Program-made: the position numbers and the translations under genes | The notes under the pieces: model-generated | Databases searched by the model: none | The model's input: the letters and a program-made list of their open reading frames with translations, nothing else | What the model was told of the DNA's origin: nothing | IMG/VR virus record: IMGVR_UViG_3300017991_000235 | Coordinates: 1 to 36,577 of that record | Direction: 5' to 3' (one strand) | Source of the DNA: a virus | DNA length: 36,577 bases | In this document: positions 25,557 through 31,957 of the stretch, one piece after another | How the letters are laid out: each line of letters begins with the position of its first letter | Position numbering within the stretch: position 1 is the stretch's first letter

Positions 25557-25687
25557 TTGGCTCAAAGCGGCAAATCCGGACTTAAAACACATAGGGAATA
25601 AAAAACTTCAGAAAATGAAAGTATTTGTAAGCACCATGAGTGTGGGGACATGTGTCCGCAAAAATGCCAAATAGGCCATAATAAAAG
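25557..25687. promoter_or_regulatory. Control region upstream of early promoter
   Basis: AT-rich non-coding stretch. It holds CACATAGGGAATAAAA at 25588-25603, repeated with one change at 25691-25706 inside the promoter spacer, and the inverted repeat GGACA-TG-TGTCC at 25646-25657. Both are candidate regulator sites. I see no credible gene in it. Confidence 0.45.
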
Positions 25688-25716
25688 TTGCACATAGGGA
25701 AGAAAAGTCTTATAAT
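25688..25716 (+). promoter_or_regulatory. Early promoter, near-consensus sigma70 type
   Basis: TTGCAC (25688-25693), a spacer of exactly 17 bases and TATAAT (25711-25716). The expected start is at about 25723. It is the strongest promoter match in the window and drives the run of small early genes. The spacer contains the second copy of the CACATAGGGAA repeat, so a protein bound there would block the promoter. Confidence 0.85.
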
Positions 25717-25791
25717 ATAAGCATGGAAACAAGGAAAAACACACACGAAACCAGGCCAACAGCAAAGAAGGCCACATTAAGGAGCAAAGGC

Positions 25792-25995
25792 ATGAAGGCA
25801 GCAGAAGCATACACGGCGACGATGAAGGAAACCCTGGGAGCGATCGAGGCCCTCAAGAACAACCTCCTCGAGACATACCCAGCAGCAACTCACGAGGCCA
25901 TGAAGACGTTGAACTGGGACACCGTAGGCAGCCTCAAGCACGTTCTCGCAGAGATCAAAGACCTGAACGCCTTTGTCACAGGCGAGGAGAGATAA
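25792..25995 (+). CDS. Small early helical protein
   Basis: 67 aa, helical and acidic (YTATMKETLGAIEALKNNLL, SLKHVLAEIKDLNAF). No family recognised. The ATG at 25792 has AAGGAG at 25779-25784 with 7-base spacing. An in-frame ATG at 25723 coincides with the predicted transcription start and would need leaderless translation, so the shorter form is preferred. As the first gene after the early promoter it is a candidate host-takeover or regulatory protein, by position only. Confidence 0.6.
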   Translation: MKAAEAYTATMKETLGAIEALKNNLLETYPAATHEAMKTLNWDTVGSLKHVLAEIKDLNAFVTGEER

Positions 25996-26010
25996 CCCGA
26001 AACCAGGGCC

Positions 26011-26043
26011 GGGACCGCAAACCGGCCCAACAGCAAAGGAGAA
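26011..26043 (+). repeat. Early leader repeat, copy 1
   Basis: A 33-base sequence starting GGGACCGCAAACCGG and ending AACAGCAAAGGAGAA, which includes the ribosome site of the next gene. It is 32/33 identical to 26281-26313. In this copy only, the preceding GGGCCGG (26006-26012) can pair with CCGGCCC (26022-26028) in a 7-bp hairpin just upstream of the ribosome site. Confidence 0.75.
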
Positions 26044-26048
26044 ACAAG

Positions 26049-26270
26049 ATGGACAACAGAACACGCGAAGAAAAACTGGACAGGCTAGCCGAGATAAGAT
26101 GGCAGATGAGCGACCTGATCGAAGAGGCCGAAGATTTGATCGGACAGATGGACACCGGCGAGCTTCACATAGCCAAAAGAACATGGCTGGCACACCTCAA
26201 AAACAGCATCGAAGAGACCACGCAAAACGAGCGAACCATGGAGATGGCCATAAGAGACCTGGCGAGCTAA
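26049..26270 (+). CDS. Small early charged helical protein
   Basis: 73 aa, nearly all helix, very charged (EEKLDRLAEIRWQMSDLIEE; HLKNSIEETTQNERTMEMAI). Probably a coiled coil or helical bundle. No motif. AAAGGAG from the repeated leader lies 7 bases before the ATG. Coding is supported by the ribosome site and by the matching leader on the next gene. Function unknown. Confidence 0.6.
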   Translation: MDNRTREEKLDRLAEIRWQMSDLIEEAEDLIGQMDTGELHIAKRTWLAHLKNSIEETTQNERTMEMAIRDLAS

Positions 26271-26280
26271 ACCCTAACCA

Positions 26281-26313
26281 GGGACCGCAAACCGGCCCCA
26301 CAGCAAAGGAGAA
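26281..26313 (+). repeat. Early leader repeat, copy 2
   Basis: Second copy of the 33-base leader unit of 26011-26043, one base different (C for A at 26300 region). It also supplies AAAGGAG to the following gene. The upstream arm needed for the copy-1 hairpin is missing here. Confidence 0.75.
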
Positions 26314-26320
26314 GAAAGAC

Positions 26321-26572
26321 ATGACAACGGCAACGAAGAATACACAGCCCCCCAAAAAATACACGGTCCAGGAATACGACCTGGTCACCCCCAAGCGCCT
26401 CAAGATAATCGGATATTACAGCACGATGGCGGAGGCAAAGAAGGCCGCCAAGGAATCAGCGAAAGGCTGGTGTGAGGGCGAGACGCCCGAGTTTTTCCCG
26501 ATTATACCAGGCATCACAGGCTGCGCCGGCATGGCAGACTTCGGAGCCGTAATCATAAACAACCAGCGATAA
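26321..26572 (+). CDS. Small early protein, 83 aa
   Basis: 83 aa. A short polar N-terminus (TTATKNTQPPKK) leads to a compact alpha/beta part: YTVQEYDLVTPKRLKIIGYY, TMAEAKKAAKESAKGW, a possible loop, then ITGCAGMADFGAVIINNQR. It resembles small phage domains with a strand-helix-strand core; no family is assigned. The ATG follows the second copy of the repeated leader with its AAAGGAG. Confidence 0.6.
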   Translation: MTTATKNTQPPKKYTVQEYDLVTPKRLKIIGYYSTMAEAKKAAKESAKGWCEGETPEFFPIIPGITGCAGMADFGAVIINNQR

Positions 26573-26596
26573 CCCTAAGCGAGATGGGAGGCGAAA

Positions 26597-26803
26597 ATGA
26601 GACTTCAAGAATACGCGATTAAATGGCGAAGGAACCCAGGCGTCAACTTTGCGCTGGCTTGCTACAAGGATAAGGATATCTTCGAATTAGAAGAGATGGT
26701 AGCCGGAAAGCCCGACCTGGATGATCTGACCACATGGGGGATAAGCGCCCAAGAATGGACAGAGGCCATCGACGCCGCGATTCAAGAAAGGATGTACGAA
26801 TGA
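26597..26803 (+). CDS. Small early protein, 68 aa
   Basis: 68 aa, mostly helical, with YAIKWRRNPGVNFALACYKD and a C-terminal WGISAQEWTEAIDAAIQERM. No motif. GGGAGG lies 6 bases before the ATG. The stop overlaps the start of the PLD-like gene in ATGA, so the two are coupled. Confidence 0.55.
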   Translation: MRLQEYAIKWRRNPGVNFALACYKDKDIFELEEMVAGKPDLDDLTTWGISAQEWTEAIDAAIQERMYE

Positions 26804-27429
26804 AGCAAAAAACGCTCTTTGATTTAGACGACGTCGCGGACGAAGTGGACAAGGTGGTAGAGAAGACCAAGAGCAAAGCCACCCGGACCGAGGAAAAAAT
26901 CCAGATGAAGCTCAGCAAGGCAGCCGACCGCCTCGAGGACGTGATCGGCGCGGTCGAGATGGGAAAAACAACCCATTACGTTTCCATAAGCGAATGGAGC
27001 ATGCATGATGTCTTGTTCCACATTTTGAGACAGACCGGGCCGGCGGAGGTTTGCATAGCGACCTGGTCGGTTTCCGAGATAGCGGTCCGGCAAATTTTCA
27101 AGCAGATGGAGGAGGGACAGATAACCAGGCTGTACGCGCTCCTTGATTGGAGGGTCAAGGTAAGGCGCCCGGAGGTCCACGACCTGCTCAAGTTTAACAT
27201 TTCCGACATTCACGTGACGACATGCCACGCGAAGACCACGGTAATCAGAAACAAAAAATGGGCAATCTCGATAGTCGGGAGCGCCAACTTCACGAATAAC
27301 CCGAGGATAGAGGCCGGCGTGATTTCATGCGACAGAGCCGCCGCAGATTTCCACCGGAGATGGATTCTTGACGCGATAAAGGGAGCTAACCCATTCGAGG
27401 TCAAGACCGGGAGGCGAAATTGGAAATAA
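26800..27429 (+). CDS. PLD-like domain protein with degenerate HKD motif
   Basis: 209 aa. Residues 1-60 are charged and helical, perhaps DNA- or partner-binding. Residues about 65-190 look like one phospholipase D-like half: H143 and K145 in CHAKTTVI, then VGSANFTNNPRIE (G160, S161, N163). The Asp expected five residues after the Lys is Arg150, so catalysis is doubtful. PLD-fold nucleases act as dimers of such halves. The role could be nuclease, nuclease inhibitor or DNA binding. The start at 26800 overlaps the preceding stop; an upstream in-frame start lies inside that gene. Confidence 0.72.
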   Translation: MKQKTLFDLDDVADEVDKVVEKTKSKATRTEEKIQMKLSKAADRLEDVIGAVEMGKTTHYVSISEWSMHDVLFHILRQTGPAEVCIATWSVSEIAVRQIFKQMEEGQITRLYALLDWRVKVRRPEVHDLLKFNISDIHVTTCHAKTTVIRNKKWAISIVGSANFTNNPRIEAGVISCDRAAADFHRRWILDAIKGANPFEVKTGRRNWK

Positions 27430-27734
27430 AGAAGGCACAGCTAAGCGAAATCGAGCAGCTTGGCGAGCTGCAGTTTTCCATACGGGAGATAGCGATAATC
27501 ATGCAGCTGGACGAAGCAGCGCTAGAGAAGAAGGTCAGAGAGAACAAGATAGTCCGCAACGCATACGAGCGGGGCCGGCTCAAGGCCTCCGCAGCAGTCC
27601 GCAAGGCCCTACTCCAGCTAGCGAAGCAGGGTAGCAGTCCAGCCCAGAAGCAGATGCTCGAATTGATAGACAAGGCCGGCAAGAAGAAGGAATCAGCGGC
27701 CAAGCAGATGGAAAATCTATTGACCAAGAAATGA
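27420..27734 (+). CDS. Helix-turn-helix-like early protein
   Basis: 104 aa from TTG with GGGAGG upstream, overlapping the PLD-like gene by 10 bases. FSIREIAIIMQLDEAALEKK reads like a helix-turn-helix that senses a target site. It is followed by AYERGRLKASAAVRKALLQL and GSSPAQKQMLELIDK, which recalls the tail part of some small terminase or phage DNA-binding proteins. It is too far from the packaging genes to be the main small terminase. A DNA-binding role is likely, target unknown. Confidence 0.65.
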   Translation: MEIKKAQLSEIEQLGELQFSIREIAIIMQLDEAALEKKVRENKIVRNAYERGRLKASAAVRKALLQLAKQGSSPAQKQMLELIDKAGKKKESAAKQMENLLTKK

Positions 27735-27750
27735 GAGGAGGTGAACAGAT

Positions 27751-27951
27751 TTGAAGGTGAAAACGACGAAGCTCAGATGCCACCGATGCGGGCACGAATG
27801 GAGCCCGAGAGGCGAGGACGTCTATAAATGCCCAGCATGCAGATCAATTTATTGGTATCTGACAGATGCGCAATACTACGACCAAGTAACCCGGGGCCGG
27901 AAGCCCAGAGAGGAGACAAATGAGACCGCTAAAGATAAAACAGGCAACTAG
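27751..27951 (+). CDS. Zinc-ribbon protein, 66 aa
   Basis: 66 aa. Two CxxC knuckles (CHRCGHEW and CPACRSIYW) 18 residues apart form a typical zinc ribbon, followed by a charged tail (RGRKPREETNETAKDKTG). TTG start with GAGGAGGTGA, an excellent ribosome site. It could bind nucleic acid or a host transcription component. It overlaps the next gene by 32 bases. Confidence 0.7.
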   Translation: MKVKTTKLRCHRCGHEWSPRGEDVYKCPACRSIYWYLTDAQYYDQVTRGRKPREETNETAKDKTGN

Positions 27952-28135
27952 GAAGGTGGCCAAGGCGATCGCACACCTTAGCGATCAGATAGAGAAAGGA
28001 AAGGAGAATGAGACGCAGCCACAGATGACCAGGGTCTGGGAAGACGCCGAGCATTTTGCCAGTAAGGCACACTTGGCGCTTTTGAATTGCCTGGACAAAT
28101 TAGAAATCGTACGGAGAGCCGACCAGGATTTATAG
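27920..28135 (+). CDS. Small early helical protein, 71 aa
   Basis: 71 aa, basic N-terminus (RPLKIKQATRKVAKAIAHL) and amphipathic helices (SKAHLALLNCLDKLEIV). GAGGAG lies 4 bases before the ATG, inside the zinc-ribbon gene. No family recognised; composition suggests a helical hairpin. Confidence 0.55.
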   Translation: MRPLKIKQATRKVAKAIAHLSDQIEKGKENETQPQMTRVWEDAEHFASKAHLALLNCLDKLEIVRRADQDL

Positions 28136-28145
28136 GAGAAATCAC

Positions 28146-28493
28146 ATGGCAGAGAACAGGGCAAAACACAAAAGGGAATCAGCGCTCGAAGAATTCGCGC
28201 AAATGTGGACAGGGCAAAAGCGAGAATTCATAACGGTCACCTATAACGCCGCGGTCCTCAACGCAATTCTAACGACTCTAATGGCTGATTTGGCAAAAAT
28301 GATCGACAAGGCAAAGCAGAGCATAGGGCTAGATATTGAGGTTTTGCAGTTCGTCAAAGGACAGCATGCGCTCATTCGCGAATTTGCAAAACCCCTGGCA
28401 GGAACCGCCGCGATAGATTCGCTCGAGGATGGCTTGAAAAACAACCTGGTCACCATAGGCATTCTAACGCAGGAGGAGCTCGATGCTAAATGA
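28146..28493 (+). CDS. Early helical protein, 115 aa
   Basis: 115 aa, helical throughout: SALEEFAQMWTGQKREFITV, YNAAVLNAILTTLMADLAKM and QFVKGQHALIREFAKPLAG. It ends with EDGLKNNLVTIGILTQEELD. AGGAG precedes the ATG. It is followed by a 33-residue membrane peptide that begins within its last codons. No enzymatic motif; unknown function. Confidence 0.6.
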   Translation: MAENRAKHKRESALEEFAQMWTGQKREFITVTYNAAVLNAILTTLMADLAKMIDKAKQSIGLDIEVLQFVKGQHALIREFAKPLAGTAAIDSLEDGLKNNLVTIGILTQEELDAK

Positions 28494-28584
28494 TTGGATT
28501 TCGAAGAACGGGATAGCCAACATGGCCATCCTGGCAATAACGGTTTTACTTTTATGGGAGATCATAAAATGGTTGACGCGATAA
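28483..28584 (+). CDS. 33-residue single-span membrane peptide
   Basis: Short frame MLNDWISKNG, then a hydrophobic span (IANMAILAITVLLLWEII) and a basic end KWLTR. AGGAGG at 28471-28476 is 6 bases before the ATG. It overlaps the end of the previous gene and the start of the next, in a third frame. The charge pattern (N-out, positive C-terminus) is that of small phage membrane peptides that affect host membranes or superinfection. Too short for routine calling; supported by ribosome site and composition. Confidence 0.55.
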   Translation: MLNDWISKNGIANMAILAITVLLLWEIIKWLTR

Positions 28585-29813
28585 GCAGAGAAGACGGAAC
28601 GACAGCAGTAGACAAGGCGGCACAGATGCCGGTAGCCACAACGCCGGCGGAGGCACCGCAAGCAGTCTCCGAGATAAAGCACAAAGCGGAGATAGCGCGA
28701 GCGCAGATGGCGGCAGATATGAGCGTAGTAATCGCCAGGGAACAAGCGATAGACCTCCTCTTCGAGAAGAAAATCATGAAAAACGGGATCCACTACGGAG
28801 AGATACCAGGGACAAAGGGGAGAAAATGCCTCCTCCAGGCAGGAGCCCAGAAGCTGATGACACTTTTCCAGATGAGGCCCCAGCGCGAGGTGGAGGAAAT
28901 CAAGCTGCCGGGCGACCACCGGGAATACAAGGTCAGAACCAAGCTCATATCGATGGTTTCCGGTCAGCAGGTCGGAGAGGGGCATGGCAGCGCGAGCACG
29001 ATGGAGGCAAAATACAGATACCGGATAGAATGGCTCAACGACAAGCCAGTTCCTAAGGAATGGTGGACAACAAAAGATCCGATGGTCCTCGGCGGCCCGG
29101 AATACGAGGTCAGGTCAATCGGCAGCGGAAAATTCAAGACGTACAAGATTGTCCGGAAGCATGAGCACCCAGACCCCTTCGACTACCACAACACAGCTCT
29201 CAAGATGGCATGCAAGCGCAGCGAGGTACACGCGACGATAGACGCGACAGCGACGTCCGACCGATACACGAGCGACAAGGAAGATTGGACGCCCAGCATG
29301 CGCCCGGACGACAACAGCGAGGAAACGCACGAGCAGCTAGAGGCCGAAAGTCTACAAGAATCCCAGTTTAAGGCCCGTCACGTACAGCCGATGCAGGCAG
29401 CGCCCGAGGCCAGGCAGGGATTGGACTGGAACCGAGGAAAGACGCCATTCCAGGGATCTGGCGCTAAAACGCACGAGAATGCCCCAGGATCGCCGGTTCC
29501 GGATCCGCGTAGGGATACACCAGAGGCCCAGAGCTCGCAAAACGTACCCACAGAAGCCAAAGCGGATAACCCCAAAACAGGCGAGGGTCCGGACATTGAC
29601 GATACTCCGAACCGGAGGATAACAAAGCAGGAATACGACGAGATGTGGGACCACGCCCGGAATCTTGGCGCAACTCCGGAAGAAATAAACAATTACATCG
29701 GCATGATGGGCTTTAACAAGCCAAGCGAGATAACCGAGGAGGGATGCCGGATGGTTGTCGAATGGGCAGAGGCACAGAAACGGATACGCGACCAGGAATC
29801 CGGCAAGGGATAA
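28569..29813 (+). CDS. Putative single-strand annealing (recombination) protein
   Basis: 414 aa. Residues 20-230 hold a block that I associate with phage annealing/Rad52-like or related recombination proteins: GIHYGEIPGTKGRKCLLQAG, AQKLMTLFQMRP, VSGQQVGEGHGSASTMEAKY and NTALKMACKRSEVHATIDAT. The region 240-370 is polar, low-complexity and probably disordered (PPro/Ser/Glu-rich). Residues 375-414 form a small helical domain (TPEEINNYIGMMGF). The ATG at 28569 follows GGGAG by 8 bases. The alternative ATG at 28554 overlaps that site. Function moderately supported; it could instead be an uncharacterised DNA-binding protein. Confidence 0.6.
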   Translation: MVDAISREDGTTAVDKAAQMPVATTPAEAPQAVSEIKHKAEIARAQMAADMSVVIAREQAIDLLFEKKIMKNGIHYGEIPGTKGRKCLLQAGAQKLMTLFQMRPQREVEEIKLPGDHREYKVRTKLISMVSGQQVGEGHGSASTMEAKYRYRIEWLNDKPVPKEWWTTKDPMVLGGPEYEVRSIGSGKFKTYKIVRKHEHPDPFDYHNTALKMACKRSEVHATIDATATSDRYTSDKEDWTPSMRPDDNSEETHEQLEAESLQESQFKARHVQPMQAAPEARQGLDWNRGKTPFQGSGAKTHENAPGSPVPDPRRDTPEAQSSQNVPTEAKADNPKTGEGPDIDDTPNRRITKQEYDEMWDHARNLGATPEEINNYIGMMGFNKPSEITEEGCRMVVEWAEAQKRIRDQESGKG

Positions 29814-29859
29814 ATTCAGACCGAAACCAACAAACCAACCAAGATGGGAGGCGAAAACA

Positions 29860-30186
29860 ATGGCGAATTACAGCGCAAAGAAGAAGGCAACGCGGAAAAT
29901 AGCCCGAATCATCCAGGGCATATCGGTCAACATAGAGCAGGAGGCGACCGCAAAGAAGACGAGATACGGTATGATTTCCTACAGTATGGACCAGATAAGA
30001 GATCAGCTTGAGCTTCTAGATGAGATTCTAAAGCTAAAAGATGGAGACAAAAATGGCAAAATGCAAAAGATGCGGCAGACAGATAATCTGGCTAAAGACC
30101 AAAGCGGGCAAGGCGATGCCGGTGGACCATCCGATACCGGAGCAGAAACAGAAGAGATGGGAGGCCAGAAGGATGCCGATATTTGA
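29860..30186 (+). CDS. Small early protein overlapping a zinc-finger gene
   Basis: 108 aa if read to its stop. Residues 1-65 look like a real helical basic protein (ANYSAKKKATRKIARIIQGI; MDQIRDQLELLDEILKLKDG). The last 43 residues overlap the next gene in another frame and have a biased, shadow-like composition (GQGDAGGPSDTGAETEEMGG). GGGAGGCGAAAACA precedes the ATG. The long overlap suggests a lost stop codon or an incidental C-terminal extension. Confidence 0.55.
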   Translation: MANYSAKKKATRKIARIIQGISVNIEQEATAKKTRYGMISYSMDQIRDQLELLDEILKLKDGDKNGKMQKMRQTDNLAKDQSGQGDAGGPSDTGAETEEMGGQKDADI

Positions 30187-30313
30187 TCCGAAGATCCACA
30201 CGAGCCACTACTCAACGTGTCCGGACGCAAACAAATTCCGGATGAGGAAAAGGCCCATCCCCAAAAAGGAACCAGACCCCCAGCTGGATCTGTTTGGAGA
30301 AAAAAAGATTTGA
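30053..30313 (+). CDS. Zinc-binding early protein, 86 aa
   Basis: 86 aa. CKRCGRQIIWLKTKAGKAMP at the start, followed by a VDH motif and later HTSHYSTCPDANKFR, gives a CxxC plus H/C set typical of small phage zinc-finger proteins. The basic tail (RMRKRPIPKKEPDPQLDLF) ends in a QLDLF motif resembling the short beta-clamp-binding peptides of replication proteins. GGAG at 30043-30046, 6 bases before the ATG, supports this start over the ATG at 30041. It overlaps the previous gene by 134 bases. Confidence 0.68.
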   Translation: MAKCKRCGRQIIWLKTKAGKAMPVDHPIPEQKQKRWEARRMPIFDPKIHTSHYSTCPDANKFRMRKRPIPKKEPDPQLDLFGEKKI

Positions 30314-30343
30314 CACATGGGGAACAAAAGATTAAGGTGCTAC

Positions 30344-30523
30344 ATGAAGGCCAAAACAACATCAAACCACACTGGGATAATGCACCGTATTTTGAGGGGA
30401 GCCCCGGTCGCCCACCTAGCTACACAGCTTGGCCTTCACGACCGGGAATCTCCCCTTCACAGGACGATTCTCTACCCCTGCGCGCGCGCGTATTATGTAT
30501 ATAATTATATAGCAGCCGCGTGA
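30344..30523 (+). CDS. Possible small helix-turn-helix protein
   Basis: 59 aa. GIMHRILRGAPVAHLATQLG followed by LHDRESPLHRTIL reads like a helix-turn-helix of a small regulator. AAGGTG lies 5 bases before the ATG. TTGACA-N17-TAAGGT (30312-30340) is a possible weak promoter in front. Against it, the frame contains a 15-bp inverted repeat and its end runs through a CG repeat and AT-rich block, so the composition may reflect DNA structure rather than coding. Confidence 0.35.
   Translation: MKAKTTSNHTGIMHRILRGAPVAHLATQLGLHDRESPLHRTILYPCARAYYVYNYIAAA
30395..30456. repeat. Long imperfect inverted repeat near replication gene
   Basis: AGGGGAG-c-CCCGGTCG (30395-30410) pairs with CGACCGGG-aat-CTCCCCT (30439-30456): 15 pairs with a small internal bulge and a 28-nt loop. 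No T run follows. It is 23 bases before the CG-alternating tract at 30479-30492. Possible replication or regulatory structure. Confidence 0.5.
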
Positions 30524-30572
30524 TAGGTTTTTCTTAAGAAAGAGAGAGATAAGAGAAAGAGAAAAAAATAAC
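30479..30572. other. Alternating CG tract, AT-rich block and purine tract
   Basis: TGCGCGCGCGCGTA (30479-30492) is 14 bases of strict purine/pyrimidine alternation, followed by the AT-rich TATTATGTATATAATTATAT and, at 30535-30567, a run of almost pure A/G on this strand. This is the sharpest composition change in the window. It lies just before a loader-like gene; easily melted DNA of this sort is common at replication origins. Inference only. Confidence 0.35.
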
Positions 30573-30609
30573 TGGTGGCAAGCCGAGCCACAGAATAGGA
30601 CGACAAACG

Positions 30610-31347
30610 ATGGACGAAAAAATCGCAGAGAAGAGGCAAGAGTTTATAGAGATATATGAGGAGACCTTCACGAAGTTTCCCTGCACGATCAAGCAACCCA
30701 CCAGGAGAGCAATCTGGTACGAGTTTATTGATCCGCTGGACAGGGGGATCCGGGACAAGGTTTTTATAGCGGTCCGGAAGCTCAACGAGGACGACAGATA
30801 CAAGCCACGGCTTAAGGTATTTTACAAGGCAAAAGAGGACATTCTCCGAGAATTGGAACAATCTAGAAGAGAGCAAGATTTTTCCCACACGTGCGAACTA
30901 TGCCACGATGGGATCCTTTCATTCCTGGCAGCTCGGACAAAGCAGGAGAACACCACATACTACACGTATTTTATAGGCAAGACGGACAAGGGCAAGCTAT
31001 ACTGGTGGTCCATCCCATGCACATGCCACAGGGGCAAGAAGAAAGAGCTCAAATGGCAGAGATTCAGCAGAAGCCTCCAGGTAGCCGCGGAGCAATGGCT
31101 CAAGTTTTCGGTACCCAGCGAGGTAGCCCGGTTTTCAGCGGAGACCGGCGGAGGCATCATCGAATATTTTACACACCTTGAGAGGGAGGCGCACAGGAAA
31201 GCCATCGAGGCGGATAACGGAATCCGGATAGAGCAGACGGAGGCCCGGCGAATCTGGGACGACGAACAGCAATGGAAAAAGGCCAGAGCTGCCAGAGCAG
31301 ATGGAGGACGATACAAGGCGGTCCAGTTCAAGCGCGAATTTGTGTAA
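30610..31347 (+). CDS. Putative replication protein (helicase-loader-like N-terminus, zinc finger)
   Basis: 245 aa. Residues 1-80 (EFIEIYEETFTKFPCTIKQP, then AIWYEFIDPLDRGIRDKVFI) resemble the small helical domain of phage helicase loaders such as the G39P N-terminus. Residues 94-140 contain C..C and CTCH, a likely zinc site. The C-terminal 70 residues are basic and helical (RIEQTEARRIWDDEQQWKKA). No ATPase motif. The ribosome site is weak (AGG near 30597). A role in bringing host helicase to the phage origin is inferred. Confidence 0.5.
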   Translation: MDEKIAEKRQEFIEIYEETFTKFPCTIKQPTRRAIWYEFIDPLDRGIRDKVFIAVRKLNEDDRYKPRLKVFYKAKEDILRELEQSRREQDFSHTCELCHDGILSFLAARTKQENTTYYTYFIGKTDKGKLYWWSIPCTCHRGKKKELKWQRFSRSLQVAAEQWLKFSVPSEVARFSAETGGGIIEYFTHLEREAHRKAIEADNGIRIEQTEARRIWDDEQQWKKARAARADGGRYKAVQFKREFV

Positions 31348-31361
31348 GGAGGGAGCGAAGA

Positions 31362-31598
31362 ATGGAGCCGGAAAACATAACAACAATCCTCGATGAACCC
31401 TGCCCATTATGCAGAGGGAAAATGTACGCCTATTGGCATACGCCATGTTCAGACCAGCCGGAGCTCGGCAGATGGTATATAGATCACAACGGGGACACCA
31501 ATTGTCCGGGCCTACAAACGGTAACCGGAGATAGCGAGGACGAGATAAAACAAAACTGGAAGGACATCGTCAGACGTGCGCATTACGTAATGCAGTAA
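31362..31598 (+). CDS. Lar-like zinc-finger protein
   Basis: 78 aa. CPLCRGKMYAYWHTPCSDQP, a later W-Y-I-D-H-N-G-D-T-N-C segment and SEDEIKQNWKDIVRRA match the layout of small phage zinc-finger proteins of the Lar (restriction alleviation) type. In those, a C-terminal helix with W-N ends the fold. Whether it blocks restriction is not known. GGAGGGAG lies about 9 bases before the ATG. An upstream in-frame start lies inside the previous gene. Confidence 0.62.
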   Translation: MEPENITTILDEPCPLCRGKMYAYWHTPCSDQPELGRWYIDHNGDTNCPGLQTVTGDSEDEIKQNWKDIVRRAHYVMQ

Positions 31599-31645
31599 GG
31601 GTAAAAGAGAACCGATTAACAAACCAGCGAAGGGAGGTGATACGA

Positions 31646-31957
31646 ATGGCATTAGGTGAATACAGGATATGCGATAAACACGAGGCACAGGGTAAGCGGC
31701 ATTTTGCAGAATTCACATGCATCATCTGCGGGAAGGATTTCTGTAGCGATTTAGAGAGCAGCACAGTGCATGGCATATGCGATGGATGCGAGGAACACAT
31801 CCAAGATAGAGATCTAGATGTTTTTGAGGAAATCCACGCGAAGCATTTAGCCGCAGCGCATAAGGAAATCCACGAATGGATCCGGACCAACCTCGAGACG
31901 CACCAGGATAAGCAGAAACCGAAACCAGCCAAAAAGAAGGGAGGCAAGCGTGGCTAA
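31646..31957 (+). CDS. Zinc-finger early protein, 103 aa
   Basis: 103 aa. The N-terminal half is Cys/His-rich (CDKHEAQGKRHFAEFTCIIC, then FCSDLESST, GICDGCEEHI), suggesting one or two zinc sites in a treble-clef or B-box-like arrangement. The C-terminal half is helical and ends in lysines (KPAKKKGGKR). GGGAGGTGA is an excellent ribosome site for the ATG at 31646; a GTG/ATT-like earlier start is inside it. It overlaps the nuclease gene by 8 bases. Function unknown. Confidence 0.62.
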   Translation: MALGEYRICDKHEAQGKRHFAEFTCIICGKDFCSDLESSTVHGICDGCEEHIQDRDLDVFEEIHAKHLAAAHKEIHEWIRTNLETHQDKQKPKPAKKKGGKRG

